DNA of 64,000 bases from Tretioscincus oriximinensis (GCA_022410635.1 JAJVDF010000250.1:736303-800302), one strand, 5' to 3'. Counted from the stretch's first letter, positions 35,818 through 48,705 are shown. The notes: generated by a model from the letters alone, not told the origin. Numbers and translations: made by a program.

Positions 35818-36224
35818 TAGGCTGACCAGATGACCCCTTTTTGGGGGGGAAACACAATTTTGGGTTGTCTATATTGCCCTCCCGGGGGTCGGGGTGGTGG
35901 TGGCAATTTCCCCATTTCTTCCTGAGAATTTCTTTTTCATTTTTTTAAAAAACAAATTCACTGCACCACCACTAGGGGGCTCTGGCAACCAGGGCCAGCT
36001 CCTGAAGGCACCCTCCCCAGTAAAATTTAAAAATATGCAAATTTCTTGCACACTTTGAAAAATTCTCACACACTTTGAAAAATTCTCATGAGCTTTGCGG
36101 ATTACTCAGGTGGGGATTTCGGAGAGGTATGCATGTTGGTGGGTGATTTGCATATTCATAAATATGCAAATTAACATGAATATTAGTTATCCCAGTTTGG
36201 GCCTTAGAAAATCTGGTCAGCCTT
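35818..36224 (+). mobile_element. TAGGGTGACCAGAT hAT-like family, full copy (407 bp)
   Basis: It starts TAGGCTGACCAGATGACCCC and ends ATCTGGTCAGCCT. Internal landmarks are CACTGCACCACCACTAGGGG, repeated ATTCTCA...CACTTTGAAAA motifs and a 26-bp near-palindrome with ATTTGCAT and ATGCAAAT at its ends (36146-36171). I do not see a convincing 8-bp duplication at this copy. Confidence 0.8.
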
Positions 36225-36884
36225 CATTGTTTTGCTGGTCTTTATAACTTCAGTTTTGTAATCCAGTACCTACCAAGTAGCAACTTGCTTATTTTTTATC
36301 TAATATAGATTTAATATATATAGAGTTGCCAATATTTTATTTGGTCATTGATCATAGAGACATGGAAAATGAATTTGTTGAAGTAATTTTAGCTTCAATC
36401 TCAGGTTTATTGTAAAAAAAGCAATTTCTCACAGACTAGAGCAGCTAAGGAAGAGAATTGCTATGGATGAAAGCTTTATTCTTGCCTGGTTATTCAGCTT
36501 CCTTAGTCGGTCTTTGGGTGTGATTTTTGTTTCATGGCCTTCCTCATGGTAAAAGGAAGCGTTTTGCTATAGGGACCTACCTCAATATGGAGTCATTGAG
36601 GTTAATCAGGTAATATATGGACGTCTAAACTTGAATTGGTTTTCTTTGTTTAGTATGTGTGTGTTACTTATTTGTACAAAACAATATATCTGGTTGTTTT
36701 CCTAATGTAACAGAAAGAAGGTATTTTCTTTTTGCTTCCTGAGTGAGTATGCAACATGGCAGGAAGAATAAAAAAATTAAGCTTTTCATTTGCATACAAA
36801 AGGACGAGAAAGCTCTTTGTTGGATTTGCATAGCTATTTAAGTGTGCCCTTTCCACCCTGAACGTTATTCTAGATATATTTACT
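36225..36884. other. Intergenic, no gene recognised
   Basis: AT-rich sequence without supported features. Confidence 0.5.
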
Positions 36885-37255
36885 TTACTTTACTAAAGGG
36901 CTCTGTGCGGCTCACAATGCAGTACAATACAATGGATAAAATACAAGATAATTATATAAAACCAGTACAATACAACATGAATGATAAAAACAGATCCAGG
37001 AAATATTTAAAAACAAATTGCAATCATAATACCCCCAATGTATGCCAATTCACATCCAAAGGATATTAAAACAACAGGGGAAGCAGATCTACCTGAGGCT
37101 AGGCTGAAGCAAGCAACTGAAGGCCTGGCGGAGCAACTCTGCTTTACAAGCTCTCCAAAAACTCAACAGTTCTTGAATTGCTTGAGTACTCGTAGAGAGG
37201 GTGTTCCATCAGGTAGGGGCAACACAGGAGAATGTCCTATTTTAGGGGCCTGCCA
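36885..37255 (-). mobile_element. L2-type LINE, antisense 3' part
   Basis: TTTACTTTACTTTACT, GCGGCTCACAATGCAGTACAATACAAT and the A-rich body, then GGCGGAGCAACTCTGCTTTAC and GTGTTCCATCAGG, follow the order of an antisense LINE 3' end. L2 is the best guess. Confidence 0.55.
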
Positions 37256-37276
37256 TATTCTGTAGTAGCATACAAA

Positions 37277-37809
37277 CAGGGCCGTATGTAGGCAAAATAT
37301 AGATACCGGTAGGTAGGCTGATCAGATGAGCCCTTTGGGGGGGAAACCCATTTTGGGGGGTGTACCCCTCCCTTCTGGGGGGGGGCAATTTCCCCATTTT
37401 TTGCTGAGTTTTTTTTATATTTACTGCACCACCACTAGGGGCCAGCTCCTGAAGACACCCTCTCCTCAGAAAAAAAATGCAAATTTGTTGCATATTTTGA
37501 AAATTTCTCACGCGCTTCAAACATTCTCACATGCTTTGGTAATTTCAAAGGGGTATGCATGTTGGTGGGTGATTTGCATATTCATAAATATGCAAAATAG
37601 CATGAATATTAATTACCCCAATTTGGGCCTCAGAAAATCTGGCCAATCTACCAGTAGTACTAAGAATATATTAATATTTTTATTGCTTGTATTATAAAAC
37701 CCAAAGTAACAGAGGGAAGAAGTGGAGTTAAATATATAAAGCAAATAAGTAAGTAAGTAAGAAAGGAAATTACAGCCCACGGACAAAATACAGCCTAAAT
37801 CTGGCCCTG
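37277..37809. mobile_element. hAT-type element A (CAGGGCC termini) with perfect 8-bp TSD, carrying a nested element
   Basis: The ends CAGGGCCGTATGTAGG and CCTAAATCTGGCCCTG are inverted repeats. CATACAAA flanks both sides (37269-37276 and 37810-37817). A related copy without the inner insertion lies at 49586-49772. Without the insert the host element is close to 190 bp. Confidence 0.88.
37314..37650 (+). mobile_element. TAGGGTGACCAGAT hAT-like family, copy nested in element A
   Basis: It starts TAGGCTGATCAGATGAGCCC and ends AATCTGGCCAATCTA. Flanks CCGGTAGG (37306-37313) and CCAGTAGT (37651-37658) match at 6 of 8 positions. The paralogous empty site at 49.6 kb reads ATACCAGTAATAG, which supports an 8-bp duplication. 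It keeps one octamer exactly (37572-37579); its partner is mutated at the last base. Confidence 0.85.
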
Positions 37810-37817
37810 CATACAAA

Positions 37818-38439
37818 CAGCAGGCCCCCATTGCAAGATATACTGCACAATAAGGCTCAGTGAAGAAAAGGTCATAATGAACAGCCATTAACAAAGATTT
37901 TGTGTTGCAAAAATCAATGAGGGACTTGTTACACAGGCACAGGAATCCCCTTAGGGAGAAAATCATTACTTCAATTTGAGATTCTAACTTGAGTGTAGCA
38001 ACGAAAGAATGAATCAGAAAGCAAAAATCTCCGTCAAAACTCTGCCACTATTTTAACCCTTGGATATTTAACTGTCTGATCAGATTGGTGGAACTCATTT
38101 TACCTTAAACGTTGAGGCTGTGAATGTATCAAAAGTAAAATGGCTAAACTTCCTGACATCCTTTATTGTGAATCTAGTAGAAGCCCCCAAAAGAGAGCGC
38201 AATTTCAGATACTTTGAAATTTCAGTATCATGCAGTGTCTTGTCAACTAAAATGACAAGTATGGGTTGTAGAATGTCTGTTAAACTGGGATGTGTGCTCT
38301 CTTTTTACAGTATGTAATATTTTAAATTTGTGATCAAACCTACTGTGTAAGTTCAGAGCTAAAGTGTATTTTTAAAAACAGTTTAGAAATAAAAAAACAT
38401 GACATGCCCAGCTTCCTTAGTTCAAGAAAATAAATCAAA
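37818..38439. other. Intergenic, no gene recognised
   Basis: No supported feature; contains an AATAAA at about 38387. Confidence 0.5.
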
Positions 38440-38444
38440 GCAGT

Positions 38445-38727
38445 TGTCAGGTATGATATCTCTGTTAGGGAATAGTTAAGGTTTCAATCAGGTCCAGCAA
38501 ATGACCATTGATTTTTTACCTATTTAGAAGGTTCAAGTTTAAATGTTTGGAATGTTGGGGAATGTTGGCTAAGTGTCAGGGAACATTATAGACTGGCTGA
38601 TGATTGGTCAGGAACTCTGAGGGTCCACTATAAAAGAGCAGTATGCCAGCCAGCCCATTGCTCTAGCCTGTTGTAGAGCAGTTCAATAAACACATTGTTG
38701 AAGGTGTGATTCTTCAAAGGCATCACA
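38445..38727 (+). mobile_element. Probable solo LTR (endogenous retrovirus or LTR retrotransposon)
   Basis: The 283-bp segment begins TGTCAGG and ends CATCACA. In LTR order it contains a CCAAT-type GATTGGTC, the TATA-like CTATAAAAG at about 38628, and AATAAA at about 38685. Flanks GCAGT (38440-38444) and GCAAT (38728-38732) match at 4 of 5 positions. No internal retroviral genes are nearby, so if real it is a recombined solo LTR. Confidence 0.55.
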
Positions 38728-38732
38728 GCAAT

Positions 38733-39836
38733 GCACTGTGATTATTTTAAAGTAGCTTCATATTGAAACGTTACTGCAAAAACTGCTAAGTCAGACTGCA
38801 TCATCATGTTTAAAGCTATGCAGCTTAACTTTGTCAATTGTTCATAACAGGACATAGAGATGTAGATTGTAAAATTGTGAGGAACACAACCATTTTGTTT
38901 GTGTACTTGGATTTCAGAAAGAAAGCTTTTTGTTTTAGGGAGAAAGTTTAAGCTTGGTTTGCAGATAGATTTTTATCAAAATAAGTGAACCATAGCATGG
39001 TTGCAAATTCTATGGTTTGCACTGGCATAAAAGACCAGATCTTTTTCTTAAAAGCCACAGTTAAGACATCTGCAGAACAAGAGACGCTCATATGTTTTGT
39101 GGCATCTCATACAACTTTTAATTTATTTCATGATTTTTTATTGGGCAAGTGAGTTATGAGATAATTAGGCAAACTAATACCAGATGTGTTGGGGGAGAAG
39201 GTTGTTTGCATAAAAAAAGTTTTTTAAAAAAGAAATAATACAGGGTGTGACTAATAAACCACCAAGTGGCTTATTATTTGGCAACCCTTTTTACCCCAGA
39301 GCATGAAGCATACTAAGAGCCTTCCTTTTCATTTGCGGGTTCTCCAAGACTGTATCTACATTGCAGTTATTTGTTCCAGAATTTCTTAACAATTATCTGT
39401 TTACTGACTTCAATGCACCCAAGAGTTCATACCAACTCTCCCAGTAGCCATTTTGTTGGCTGGTTGTCAAGAGGAAGTACAGGAGTATCCAAATTACTGT
39501 TGGATATTTTTGTCAATATTCCTTCACTCTCATATTTTCTCGCCAGAACTATCCACATATCACAGGTCTTTTGCAAAAAGCCTATATAGCGATTCAACAG
39601 TTGGTTTTTCTGGTACACCAATAATCGAGATAACCAGCTTGAAAACCTGAAATCTGTCAGTTTTATATAACAATTTGAGTCAAATGCCACACAAATTCTA
39701 ATTATTGACCCTGTCTGAACACAGGCTTAGATTTCTGGGCACAGAAAGATCCAGCCTTAGCATGCAGAAGGAAAGGTTCCTGGTATGCTTGTTGCTCCAG
39801 TATTCTGGCCAGGATAGAATAGCCCCGTGACACAGA
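38733..39836. other. Intergenic, no gene recognised
   Basis: No supported feature. Confidence 0.5.
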
Positions 39837-40083
39837 GGCTGTATCCACATGAGGGGATAAAAAGTGGGCTTATCGGCTGTTCCGGGGCAGAACAGCAACC
39901 AGAGGTGGGAGGGAGAGAGAAAGCTCCGTCCCTTTAGTGGCCGAGAGCAGCTTTCCCTCCTTCTGCCCTGCTTTGCAGGGCTCGCTGAACCTGTGGCATG
40001 GCAGGTTTGTAGTGACTATGTCACTCACAACCCGCCATTATGTCTGCAGGTGCTGCCGGGAAATCGCATGTGTGGATGCAGCC
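39837..40083. mobile_element. 247-bp TIR element (GGCTGCATCCACA type), unclassified
   Basis: GGCTGTATCCACATG at the left and CATGTGTGGATGCAGCC at the right are inverted with one indel and few mismatches. It is GC-richer than its surroundings. I cannot find a matching target duplication. A single terminus of the same type (GGCTGCATCCACATG) occurs at about 49472. Confidence 0.65.
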
Positions 40084-43000
40084 AGAATGTTTGAGAAGTG
40101 CATCAAGAGCTCCAAAGACATAAATCAGAATTTCTTCACAAGGCTGTGTTTGATTTTTTATGGGAGAGTTTGGGAGGAGGGGTGCAATTTATTATTTGAG
40201 ACAAATGACAGGATGCTTCTTATCGTAATGATTTTTATTGAATCTATATGAACTAACGAAATGGAATGAGTATTATTTTTGCAATAGCCTGACCTGATAT
40301 GCCTCATTATAGGCACAGTTAAGTAATTGCAGGACACAATGATGGGGAACAAGGTTGAAGAGTCTGACTTAGATTCAGATGAACACGTTTATAAAATGAC
40401 TGCCCATAAGACAAAATCTACAATAATCTAGCCTGATTATCACACAATATGGTCAAGTTGAGGTTTTTTTTATGACAGTGTTATTTGTATATAGAAATAA
40501 TCAATGCCTGTGGTTCCTCCTGATCCCAGGAAAAATAACAGGGTTTTCCATTTCAAGTCAAGTATTGCTAATATTTTCTGATGTACATAGGTGATCAACA
40601 ATTCTCCCTGACTTATACTTGACAAAAGTAATAGAAGAAATCTAAATCCAATAATAATTATTTTTAATGTGTGTTTATTCACTGTGAAAATCTGATATCT
40701 TGCTTTACTTTATCTCACAAACCTTTGCATCTCAGATACAGTTGAAGGGTTTATATTAGTATTTTGAAAATGTATGGATTTCACTTTTATTTTAAAAATA
40801 GCTAAACTAAATATATAACTTTACTTTGAGTGTTCTTTTTAAACCATTTGAGCATGGAAAAACAAAATAACGGATTTGATTTCTACAGATTATTGCGGGA
40901 GGGGTTTCAATTATGGGTTCTTTTTCTTGATGTTAGAAGTAAATGTGCAATTTTGAATTGGTCTGTTAATTATCAGTGCAATAAATTATTTTTATATGGG
41001 TATTTGGCGCTTTGCTTTTGATTACTTGGTTCCCTTCTCTAGTAGTCNGTTCTGGGAGTGTCCTCAAATAATTTAAATACTGATTGGAATAAATGCAGAA
41101 AAAGTAGAAGTGATGTACTATAGTATAGAAAATGCCTAAAACCAAAGCTATTAATCAATGGAGTGTTCTGAGCTGGGGGGAAAGAAGCAGTTTGGAAAAC
41201 AGCAAAAGTGTTTTCTCTCCTTTCCAGCTTCATTTTGGCTAAAGAGCAGCAACCTGGCAGGCAGGGAAGGACCTAAAGCCACACTAAGAAGTTGCTATTC
41301 CAAACAATTTCAATGGCAGTACCAAGGAAACAATTAAAGATTGTGAACAGAAAAATAGGTAATTAGATAGCAGAGGATAAAGGTCTATCAAGCTTGGAGT
41401 ATATCAAGCTTAGGACACTACCATGATGCCTTTCAGTTACAAAGGTCAATAGAAATGCAATATGAAAATATGAGTTGGGCAGAATTGAAAAGGCAGATGA
41501 ATGGGGTCCTGGAATCTGAAAATATGAAAAGCATTGAATCAAAGTGAAAAATAAAATGTTTTAAACTAATAAAACCCACAAATAGCACCTCCCTGCAGAC
41601 ATTTATCAGCAGAAAAGAATTAACTGACCACAACAGAGAAATACAACATCTGTAATGAATGCTCGCTGGGATGGCTGGGTCTGGGAAAGGGTCAAAGTGC
41701 AGATACTGCCTTGCATATTTCTGTGGCGTCCAGCTAATAGCACTACCTGGCTGCTCAAAAGACACAAGCAAGGTGCCTTTAGGGGCCATTTGCAGGGTAC
41801 TGAAAACAAGTGGTTTTGCCTCCTTCTTCTGTTTGAGAATGTCCTGAAGCAGTTGGTAGGACAGAATGCTAGACAAGATGGACGGTGGATCAATCCAGCA
41901 CATTATGAATTGCCACAAAACTGCTGCTAAGCAAAACTCCATCAGCTATTCCAAAGAAATTGTCTTCCCTTTCTTTGTCAACTTGAAGAAAGTATTCCAC
42001 AGTTAACCATTTAAGGTTAGACAGTCACGCTTGAATTTAAAAATGACTGTATAGCCTTTCCATGCTGCATTCTTTTCCTTATTAGTTTGGCTATTATTGC
42101 TAAAATAGATTCTCAGCTGCAATTTTTAAAATGTGTTAAAATGTAGAAAGGCTCTTTCTTGAACAATAGCTTCTTTGTCTAAAATATTATAACATGGCAA
42201 CTTTTTTGCTAAGCCCTTTGCTGATGAAGGTACATGTGATACAGTAAGCTGAAACAGCTGGGAATACAGGAGGATTGAATTTTCTTTTATTATTGTGTGC
42301 ATAAACATCCATTTAAAAGAGGTACCGGTATGTGGTTTGCTATGGCTAGAAATCCCCCAAGCTATAATGATTTTTTTTAAAATTCTGATGTATTGTTGCC
42401 AGGAAAAGAATAGTAGTAGATGTTCCAGAAATAACTCATGTGGAGTATTGTATTTTCACTGAACTAATAAATGCAGTCTAAAGTACCTATTTGGTTTTAT
42501 CAAACCACATTTTGACCCACAGTATTTCAAAATATAGCTTAAGATCAAAAGAAATTTTCTAAATGGAGCCTTTCCTTTCTTAAGAAGGCATAAGAAGACA
42601 ATCTGGATTGGAACTCACCATATCAGTTGAAGAACAATAATAGGAAGGAACTAGAGCCTATTATGTATCTTGAGAGGAAAACAAGTCCCATATTCATCTC
42701 ATTTCTTTGCACACATACTGAATCACGTATCTCAAGCTCCCTAAAGAACAAAAGAAGATATGGTACTGAAACCAAATAGTCAATGGCTGCTCAGGCTGAG
42801 TTTCTGGATCTGGACTGAATTAACAGGAAGGAGATTTATGTATTAAATATGGTGCCTGTGGACATGATTTACTAAACTCAAGTCATTCCAGTTTTAAAAT
42901 AGGAGGTATTAAAAAGCCACCTTTTGTACACTTTGGATGAACATGGAATAGATTTCAGACTTGCATGAATTTCAAAAAATAACAGAAGAATCCCAGTAGG

Positions 43001-43225
43001 AAGGCCTGGAAGCGGTCTATCTTTCACAAACACTTGTTGGATCTCCTCAAATCTTACAAGCAATGTTTACTACCCCCCTGACTCCAAGTGGTTATAATGA
43101 GCAAATGAGATTCTGCTGAGCCTGTAGTACTATAAAATGTGTCTATTTTTTAACATGAATTACGGCAGTAGCACCATGTCTTTAAACCGAGCACATCTGA
43201 TACAACACAACAGGCCAACTGTATT
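40084..43225. other. Intergenic, no gene recognised
   Basis: AT-rich. The 169-codon minus ORF at 41433-41942 and its + strand shadow have no domain. A weak CR1-like 3' end (ACAGAATGCTAGACAAGATGGAC, GATCAATCCAGCA) may lie at 41855-41915. Confidence 0.45.
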
Positions 43226-43230
43226 TGAAT

Positions 43231-43258
43231 TCATAAGAACATAAGAACATAAGAAGAA
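43231..43258 (-). mobile_element. CR1 3' tail fragment (AGAACATA units)
   Basis: Three CATAAGAA units ending in GAAGAACT; only the extreme CR1 3' tail is recognisable. Confidence 0.5.
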
Positions 43259-43439
43259 CTGAAAATATTTGAAGAAATTCAGAACAGATATTTTCCCTCT
43301 GTCATTCTTACTGTTCCTACAACTTCCTTTACCTTCCAAAGAATCCATGTAGTCATGATTTGTATGGTTCCTGTAAGCTGCCATGTAGTACAAAACCATT
43401 TATAATTGGCACTTATGGCAACCTCACATCTGCAAACTG

Positions 43440-43640
43440 AACATTATACCTCTTGGTGCCTGTAAAACATACCTCTTCACCCAGGCTTTTGACTACTATT
43501 TGTCCTTCCAGGGTGGGAGGGAGGGCATGGTTCTTTAAAATGTTTTACTAATGTGTTTTTGTGCTGCTTTTAATCTTCTATTACTCACCCTGGGACCCAT
43601 CGTGAAAGGTGGGATAAAAATTCCTAAATAAATAAAACAT
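43440..43640 (+). mobile_element. L2-type LINE 3' end
   Basis: CTGTAAAACATACCTCTTCACCCAGGCTTTTGA, TAATGTGTTTTTGTGCTGCTTTTA, CATCGTGAAAGGTGGGATAAAAATTCC and the AAATAAATAAA tail are the L2 3' layout. Confidence 0.8.
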
Positions 43641-46600
43641 ATAAATTGATTTTCCTTTCCCCTTCGGTGTCAATATTAAAACTCAAGTCAAAACTAATAT
43701 TCTAAGACCCTTTATGGATGTGGTTTAAAGAGCTCAATAGTCCACATTACCTACATGGGATTAGTGGTAATCCCGATCAGAGCCACATTAAAAACTCTCT
43801 AAACTGTAATAAATCACATTAATGAGTACTATATCAATTCCAATGTAGTCTGTTCTGGATGCACCAGTGCACCGACATTAGACTGGACCTAAGAGAGCAT
43901 GTCTATGGCTATGTATATAAAGGGTTTAAGGAAATACATATAGGGCTTGACAGGGGAGAAGTTACATACAGGATCAAAAAGTACATTTTCATCAGATGTC
44001 TGAATATATTCATTGAAGGTATCTGAAACACCTCAGTGGGAAGGCTATTCCAATCACTAAGAAGACCATCTCACACTCCTTCCACTTCTGAGGATGGTTT
44101 TATAGCTAAAACAGATTAAGGAAAATCATAATGACTAGTTTACCTATATCTATAAATAGAACTTCAAAAATAAAGCCCCAGCTATAGTTCCTTATATATA
44201 TATTTAGCGTTCAAGTCAGCATGGTATTGTTATGAATCGTCCATCCGGGAATTTTCTTTCCTCAGTTCATCCTAGAGGACGGCTAAAGCTTGAATGGATA
44301 TGTGTCATTACGACATTGGGCAAGCATCTGTTTTGCTCAGCTTCAGACTATACTGTCATGAGGGCTTTATTAACATTATTTATCACTATCTTATGCTTGC
44401 TAGTAAATTCACATTTGTTTAACATTCAAATGTTTTATTTTGGTAGCTGGAGAGGCAGAGAGAAGGCTACAATCAGCAATAGGCAGCATCTACCAAAGTG
44501 TAGCAGAGCCCCCTTTAAAGCTAAAAATAACACCTTAGAGGCTCTAGGAAACTTTAGAACACATTTGCATTTTTNAAAAAAAATCATACTGCCTTATTTG
44601 GGCAAGCAAAATGGAATCCAGAGGTCTTTGGGGATTCAGCAGTATGAAGGCTGAGTCTTAATGGGATGAAAGGAGATGCCTTTTGTGCTGTAGATATATT
44701 GCTAAATATGGTTTGCATTAATAACAAGTGAATCAGTTTGTTGGCAGAGCTGAATAAAATGTCTCTAATATATTCTAAGTTAAAACATGCCCAATGGTGT
44801 TAACACTCTGAGCAACTGGAAAGCAAACCTGTAAGGCTCTTTTTTGCACAGGTTTGCTAATGCATTTCAATGGTGTGAATGGGGATAGTGGTAATACACA
44901 TCAGTTGTCTAGTAACAGTTCCTTAAAGCGCATTAGTGTAGAGATTAATCTGCCCTACATAGAGTAGTGAATGAATGGCGTAGTGATTAGTCAACTGACA
45001 ATCTCAAATTTACAAAAGATAAAAACATTTGACCGTAATAAGTACAAATCTCGATTAAAACACAATAACAGCTGCACATTTGCAAGTACAATAGTTCAAC
45101 TCTGAGAAACGGAAATAAGATTGTTGCAGGAACTTGAACCTAGAGTGCCTTCGAAATCAACTTTATTGGACACCTCAGAGATTGCAACACTTCTTTGCAG
45201 ACAATTCTGAAGCTGTTATTGCAAAGTGTCTGCAATGATGTGAAGCTGTTTATATAGAAGCCCATGGAGACTTCCTCAGCCCACTTGCGCTCCTGGCCCT
45301 GCCCACCTGCTTTCCTGATGCCCACTGCCTTACGATGGTTATCAGATCAGCCTTAATATAAGGATCAGAACACTCATACCCCAGCCAGCCACCCACCCTC
45401 CCTGGTTATTTTGCTCATAAAAGTTAGCAGATGTTTAGAACTTGTTTTCATGTTCTTCAGTTCAAAAAAGGAAGCACTTCAGCACTTACAATGAAGGCCT
45501 AAAGAGCAGCAACCAGATTGTGCTGGTGATTTCCTGTTTCATGTGTGAGGGGGAGATTGCTAGCTAGCTGCAAAAAGAATACAAGGCAGGGAGAGAAACT
45601 TGGAAGGGATTGAGGGTCTTCAAACCTTTTCAAATTAGAAAGCTTGTGGGTGACTCTAAAGGATCACATTTCCCTCAATAGTGTTAAATCTTGCGTGTGA
45701 CTGTAAAGGATCACATTTCCCTCAATAGTGTAAAGGAAGCATTGTGCTTGGGCTATGCAAGAAAGGGGAAACCTTTCCAGGAATATCTTTTCTAAGAACA
45801 AAGAATCCTGGGCCAGCTATCATTCTGAGTGTTATAGCTACCTAAACTAATAGCTAATAAGCTCATCCACCTGACAAACCCCTTGTCAATAAATCAGCCA
45901 GTGAATTCGTTCAAAGTTTTGTTTTATTCAATACATGTATTGAAAAAGCAAGGCATTATTCTCTCAGCATGTATTATGGATAAGGCAATTCCTTGGACTA
46001 CAGAAAAGTGATTAATTCTTTAGGGAGACAATTTGTGAAATTAAAGAATAAAAATATTTGACTAGGCCAACAAATAGACATCATCCTATACCTTTGCTGG
46101 CCAAATAGGTGGCCAACAAAGACATCATCCTATATACCTTTGCTGTTTTCACTAGGACACAAATAATTCATATAGATAATACACACTTAAGGCTGGCAAC
46201 TAAACAATTTTAAATTAAGTTGTCATGCCAATCACTGAATTAAACAAACCTGGTAGATCAACATGGTCAGTAGCCTTGAACACTTTTTGCACTCAAGGCT
46301 TATTGCAAAGTACAAAAAGTAAAGGAGCATTTATCTAGTATCTTAAACTTAATATCAAATCACACATAAGTTATGCCACTAATATCAGCACTCACAGCCA
46401 TATTTCTTCATCCACAATACTAAAACAGCAAGCTAGATTATTTGGGAGGAGGGAGCGAATGCAAAGAATATAGTGTAACTTGCCATATTTTAATGTGCCC
46501 TTAGTGTCCACCAAAATAATTTTAAAAATACAAAACCTTTCCCTTGCATGAAAATACCAGGAGTTGAATGTGAAACTATGCATGCAAAGGATACAGACAG

Positions 46601-46970
46601 AACATTATGTCACAGTGTAGAGACCCCACTTACAAACAACTAGAACAGGTGATATGAGGGAAGTGGGCTCTTATGCCTTTCATGACCCAGATGTGTTTCA
46701 TTGTCCTGAAAATACATTTGATAGAACAGCCATCTTCCTAAAAGCTTTGTACAAACTAAATGAAATTAAAGGAGTGATTTATGGCTGCAAAGTAATTTGA
46801 AGAGTTTTGTTAGATCCACATCTGACATCTACACCGTACTTTTTGGTGCCAGGAATCTGACAGACATTTTTAGAATCTGCATGTCTTTGTCCCTCATGAC
46901 ACATTCAATGCACAGGATAATGCTGCAACAAATGCTTTAGGATGCTATAACAACAAAGTGGTATGAAAAG
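43641..46970. other. Intergenic, no gene recognised; two short tandem duplications
   Basis: The motif AAAGGATCACATTTCCCTCA followed by ATAGTGT occurs twice, at about 45659 and 45706. GACATCATCCTATA followed by CCTTTGCTG occurs twice, at about 46078 and 46123. The 140-codon ORF at 44232-44654 has no recognised domain. Confidence 0.6.
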
Positions 46971-46974
46971 TGCT

Positions 46975-47045
46975 TATATTTATTTACTTACTTACATTTA
47001 TATTTCACCCTTTACTTGAAGGTCTCAGGGCAGATTACAATAAAA
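46975..47045 (-). mobile_element. L2-type LINE 3' tail
   Basis: TTTATTTACTTACTTACATTTATATTTCACCC then GAAGGTCTCAGGGCAG and AATAAAATA. Confidence 0.7.
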
Positions 47046-47704
47046 TATAGCTCTCCAACCTGTTACCATGGTTAACCGACTGACTTGTTTTTCTCAAGAA
47101 TATGGAGGAAATTCCAAGACACCCTAACTATCCTGAGCAGAAGCCAAATAATGAAAGGTCTCTGGCCTCTGATGTAAATTTCGCATTACATCCTGGAAAT
47201 CTTGTAACAGAACACATGGTGGGCCACCTTTACTGCTACTTCTATGTTTCCATGGCAATTCTGATATAACCCTGGGATATAAAGGTTAAATCCCATATGA
47301 TTACTATTTTAGAAAAAAACAGCTCCCAACCCAAGTTTTCAAAGAATAGCAATATGAATACACCTATGTGAAAGCTTGCAGCCAGGTTTCACCACAGAAA
47401 ATTACCACAGCTCATATAAAACAATTGGACTCTTCTAGGTATGCACCATCGAAATACCTGAAAGCATGCACCAAGTCATTGCAGAACTCTACCTAGCCCT
47501 CTTTTGATTTCCTGTACTCTGCTTCTACCCAGAAAGCTCAGGGGATGGCAGTGTTTCCCCAGCAGCATTTTTAGTTTTACTCTATCTCATATTTTGAGTC
47601 TCATTTGAAGCATCGAATTGACTGCAGACAGGTGAAAATATCTTGTGATGCACTTAGTTGTAAACTTTGTATGAAGGAGGAATCGTCTTCATTCCAGGCC
47701 ACAG

Positions 47705-48600
47705 ATGAGTTTATTATTTATTTATTTATGTTTATACCCTGCCCCATATCTGAAAGTCTCAGGTCAGCAACAACAACAAAAGTACAAAATTTACATTTTA
47801 AAACAGTACAATCAGTATCTGAAGGTGGAGGGAAAAAACAACAAAAACAGCATTTTTTCAACAAAAAGCCAGGTTGAAGAGGTACGTCTCTAAGGACCTT
47901 CTAAAAGAATACAATGATGATGACAGATGCATCTCGAGGGGGAGACTATTCCAAAGACTGGGTGCAACCACTGAGAAAGCCCTACCCCGGGTTCCCATTC
48001 CATTGGCTGTTGAAAGAGGTGGTACAACCAGGATAGCCTGCTCTGCAGATCTTAAGGCATGGGCAGGTCTGTATGGGAGAAGGCATTCCTTTAGGTATTT
48101 GGTGCCCAAGTATTTAGGGCATTATAAGTTAAAGTTAATACCTTGAATTGGGCTCAGTAGCGGATTGGAAGCCAGTGCAGCTCTTTCAAGACTGGTGCGA
48201 TGTATATCTGGCCAGCCTTCCGGTCAGCAGTCTAGCTGCTGCATTCTGCACCAACTGCAGCTTCCAAACCATTTTCAAGGGCATCCCCATATAGAGCGCA
48301 TTACAAAAGTCTAATCTGGAAGTTACCAGAGCATGGATTACTGTGGCTAAATCATCCGCATTCAGAAGTCGCTATAACTGGTGAACCAGATGTAACTGGA
48401 AGTAGGCACTCCTGGCCACTGCCTCCACCTGATTTTCAAATGTTAGTGAAGAATCCAGGAGCACCCCCAGATTTCGCACCCGTCCATTATAGGGCAATTT
48501 TATCCCATTAAGAACTTGGGATGCTCCAACACACAGCACCTTCATCTTGTCTGGATTCAGCTTCAATTTATTGGCTCCCGTCTAGCCCATTACTGCTTCC
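47705..48600 (-). mobile_element. L2-type LINE, C-terminal ORF and complete 3' end, antisense
   Basis: This is the best preserved L2 copy here. On the minus strand it reads LNPDKMKVLCVG, YNGRVRNLGVLLDSSLTFENQVEAVARSAYFQL, an RLDFCNALYMG-like block, HALRSAEQAILVVPPL, RGRAFSVVAPSLWNSLPLE and FRRSLETYLF. The 3' UTR follows and ends in AAATAAATAAATAA. Stops are present between blocks. Confidence 0.9.
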
Positions 48601-48604
48601 AGGA

Positions 48605-48705
48605 ACCTGTTTTTATTATAAAATTATAAAATTATAATAATATAATTTTATGAAAATAATAAAATAATAATATTATGTAAAATTATAATAATTTTACAAG
48701 ATTAG
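48605..48705. repeat. AT-rich low-complexity tract
   Basis: ATAATA/AAATTATA-type simple sequence. Confidence 0.8.

Noticed and set aside
41433..41942. 169-codon minus-strand ORF
   Set aside because: No recognisable domain, no neighbouring exon, and probable CR1 remnant overlapping its 5' part.
44232..44654. 140-codon ORF
   Set aside because: No recognisable domain or splice partners; AT-rich, probably chance.
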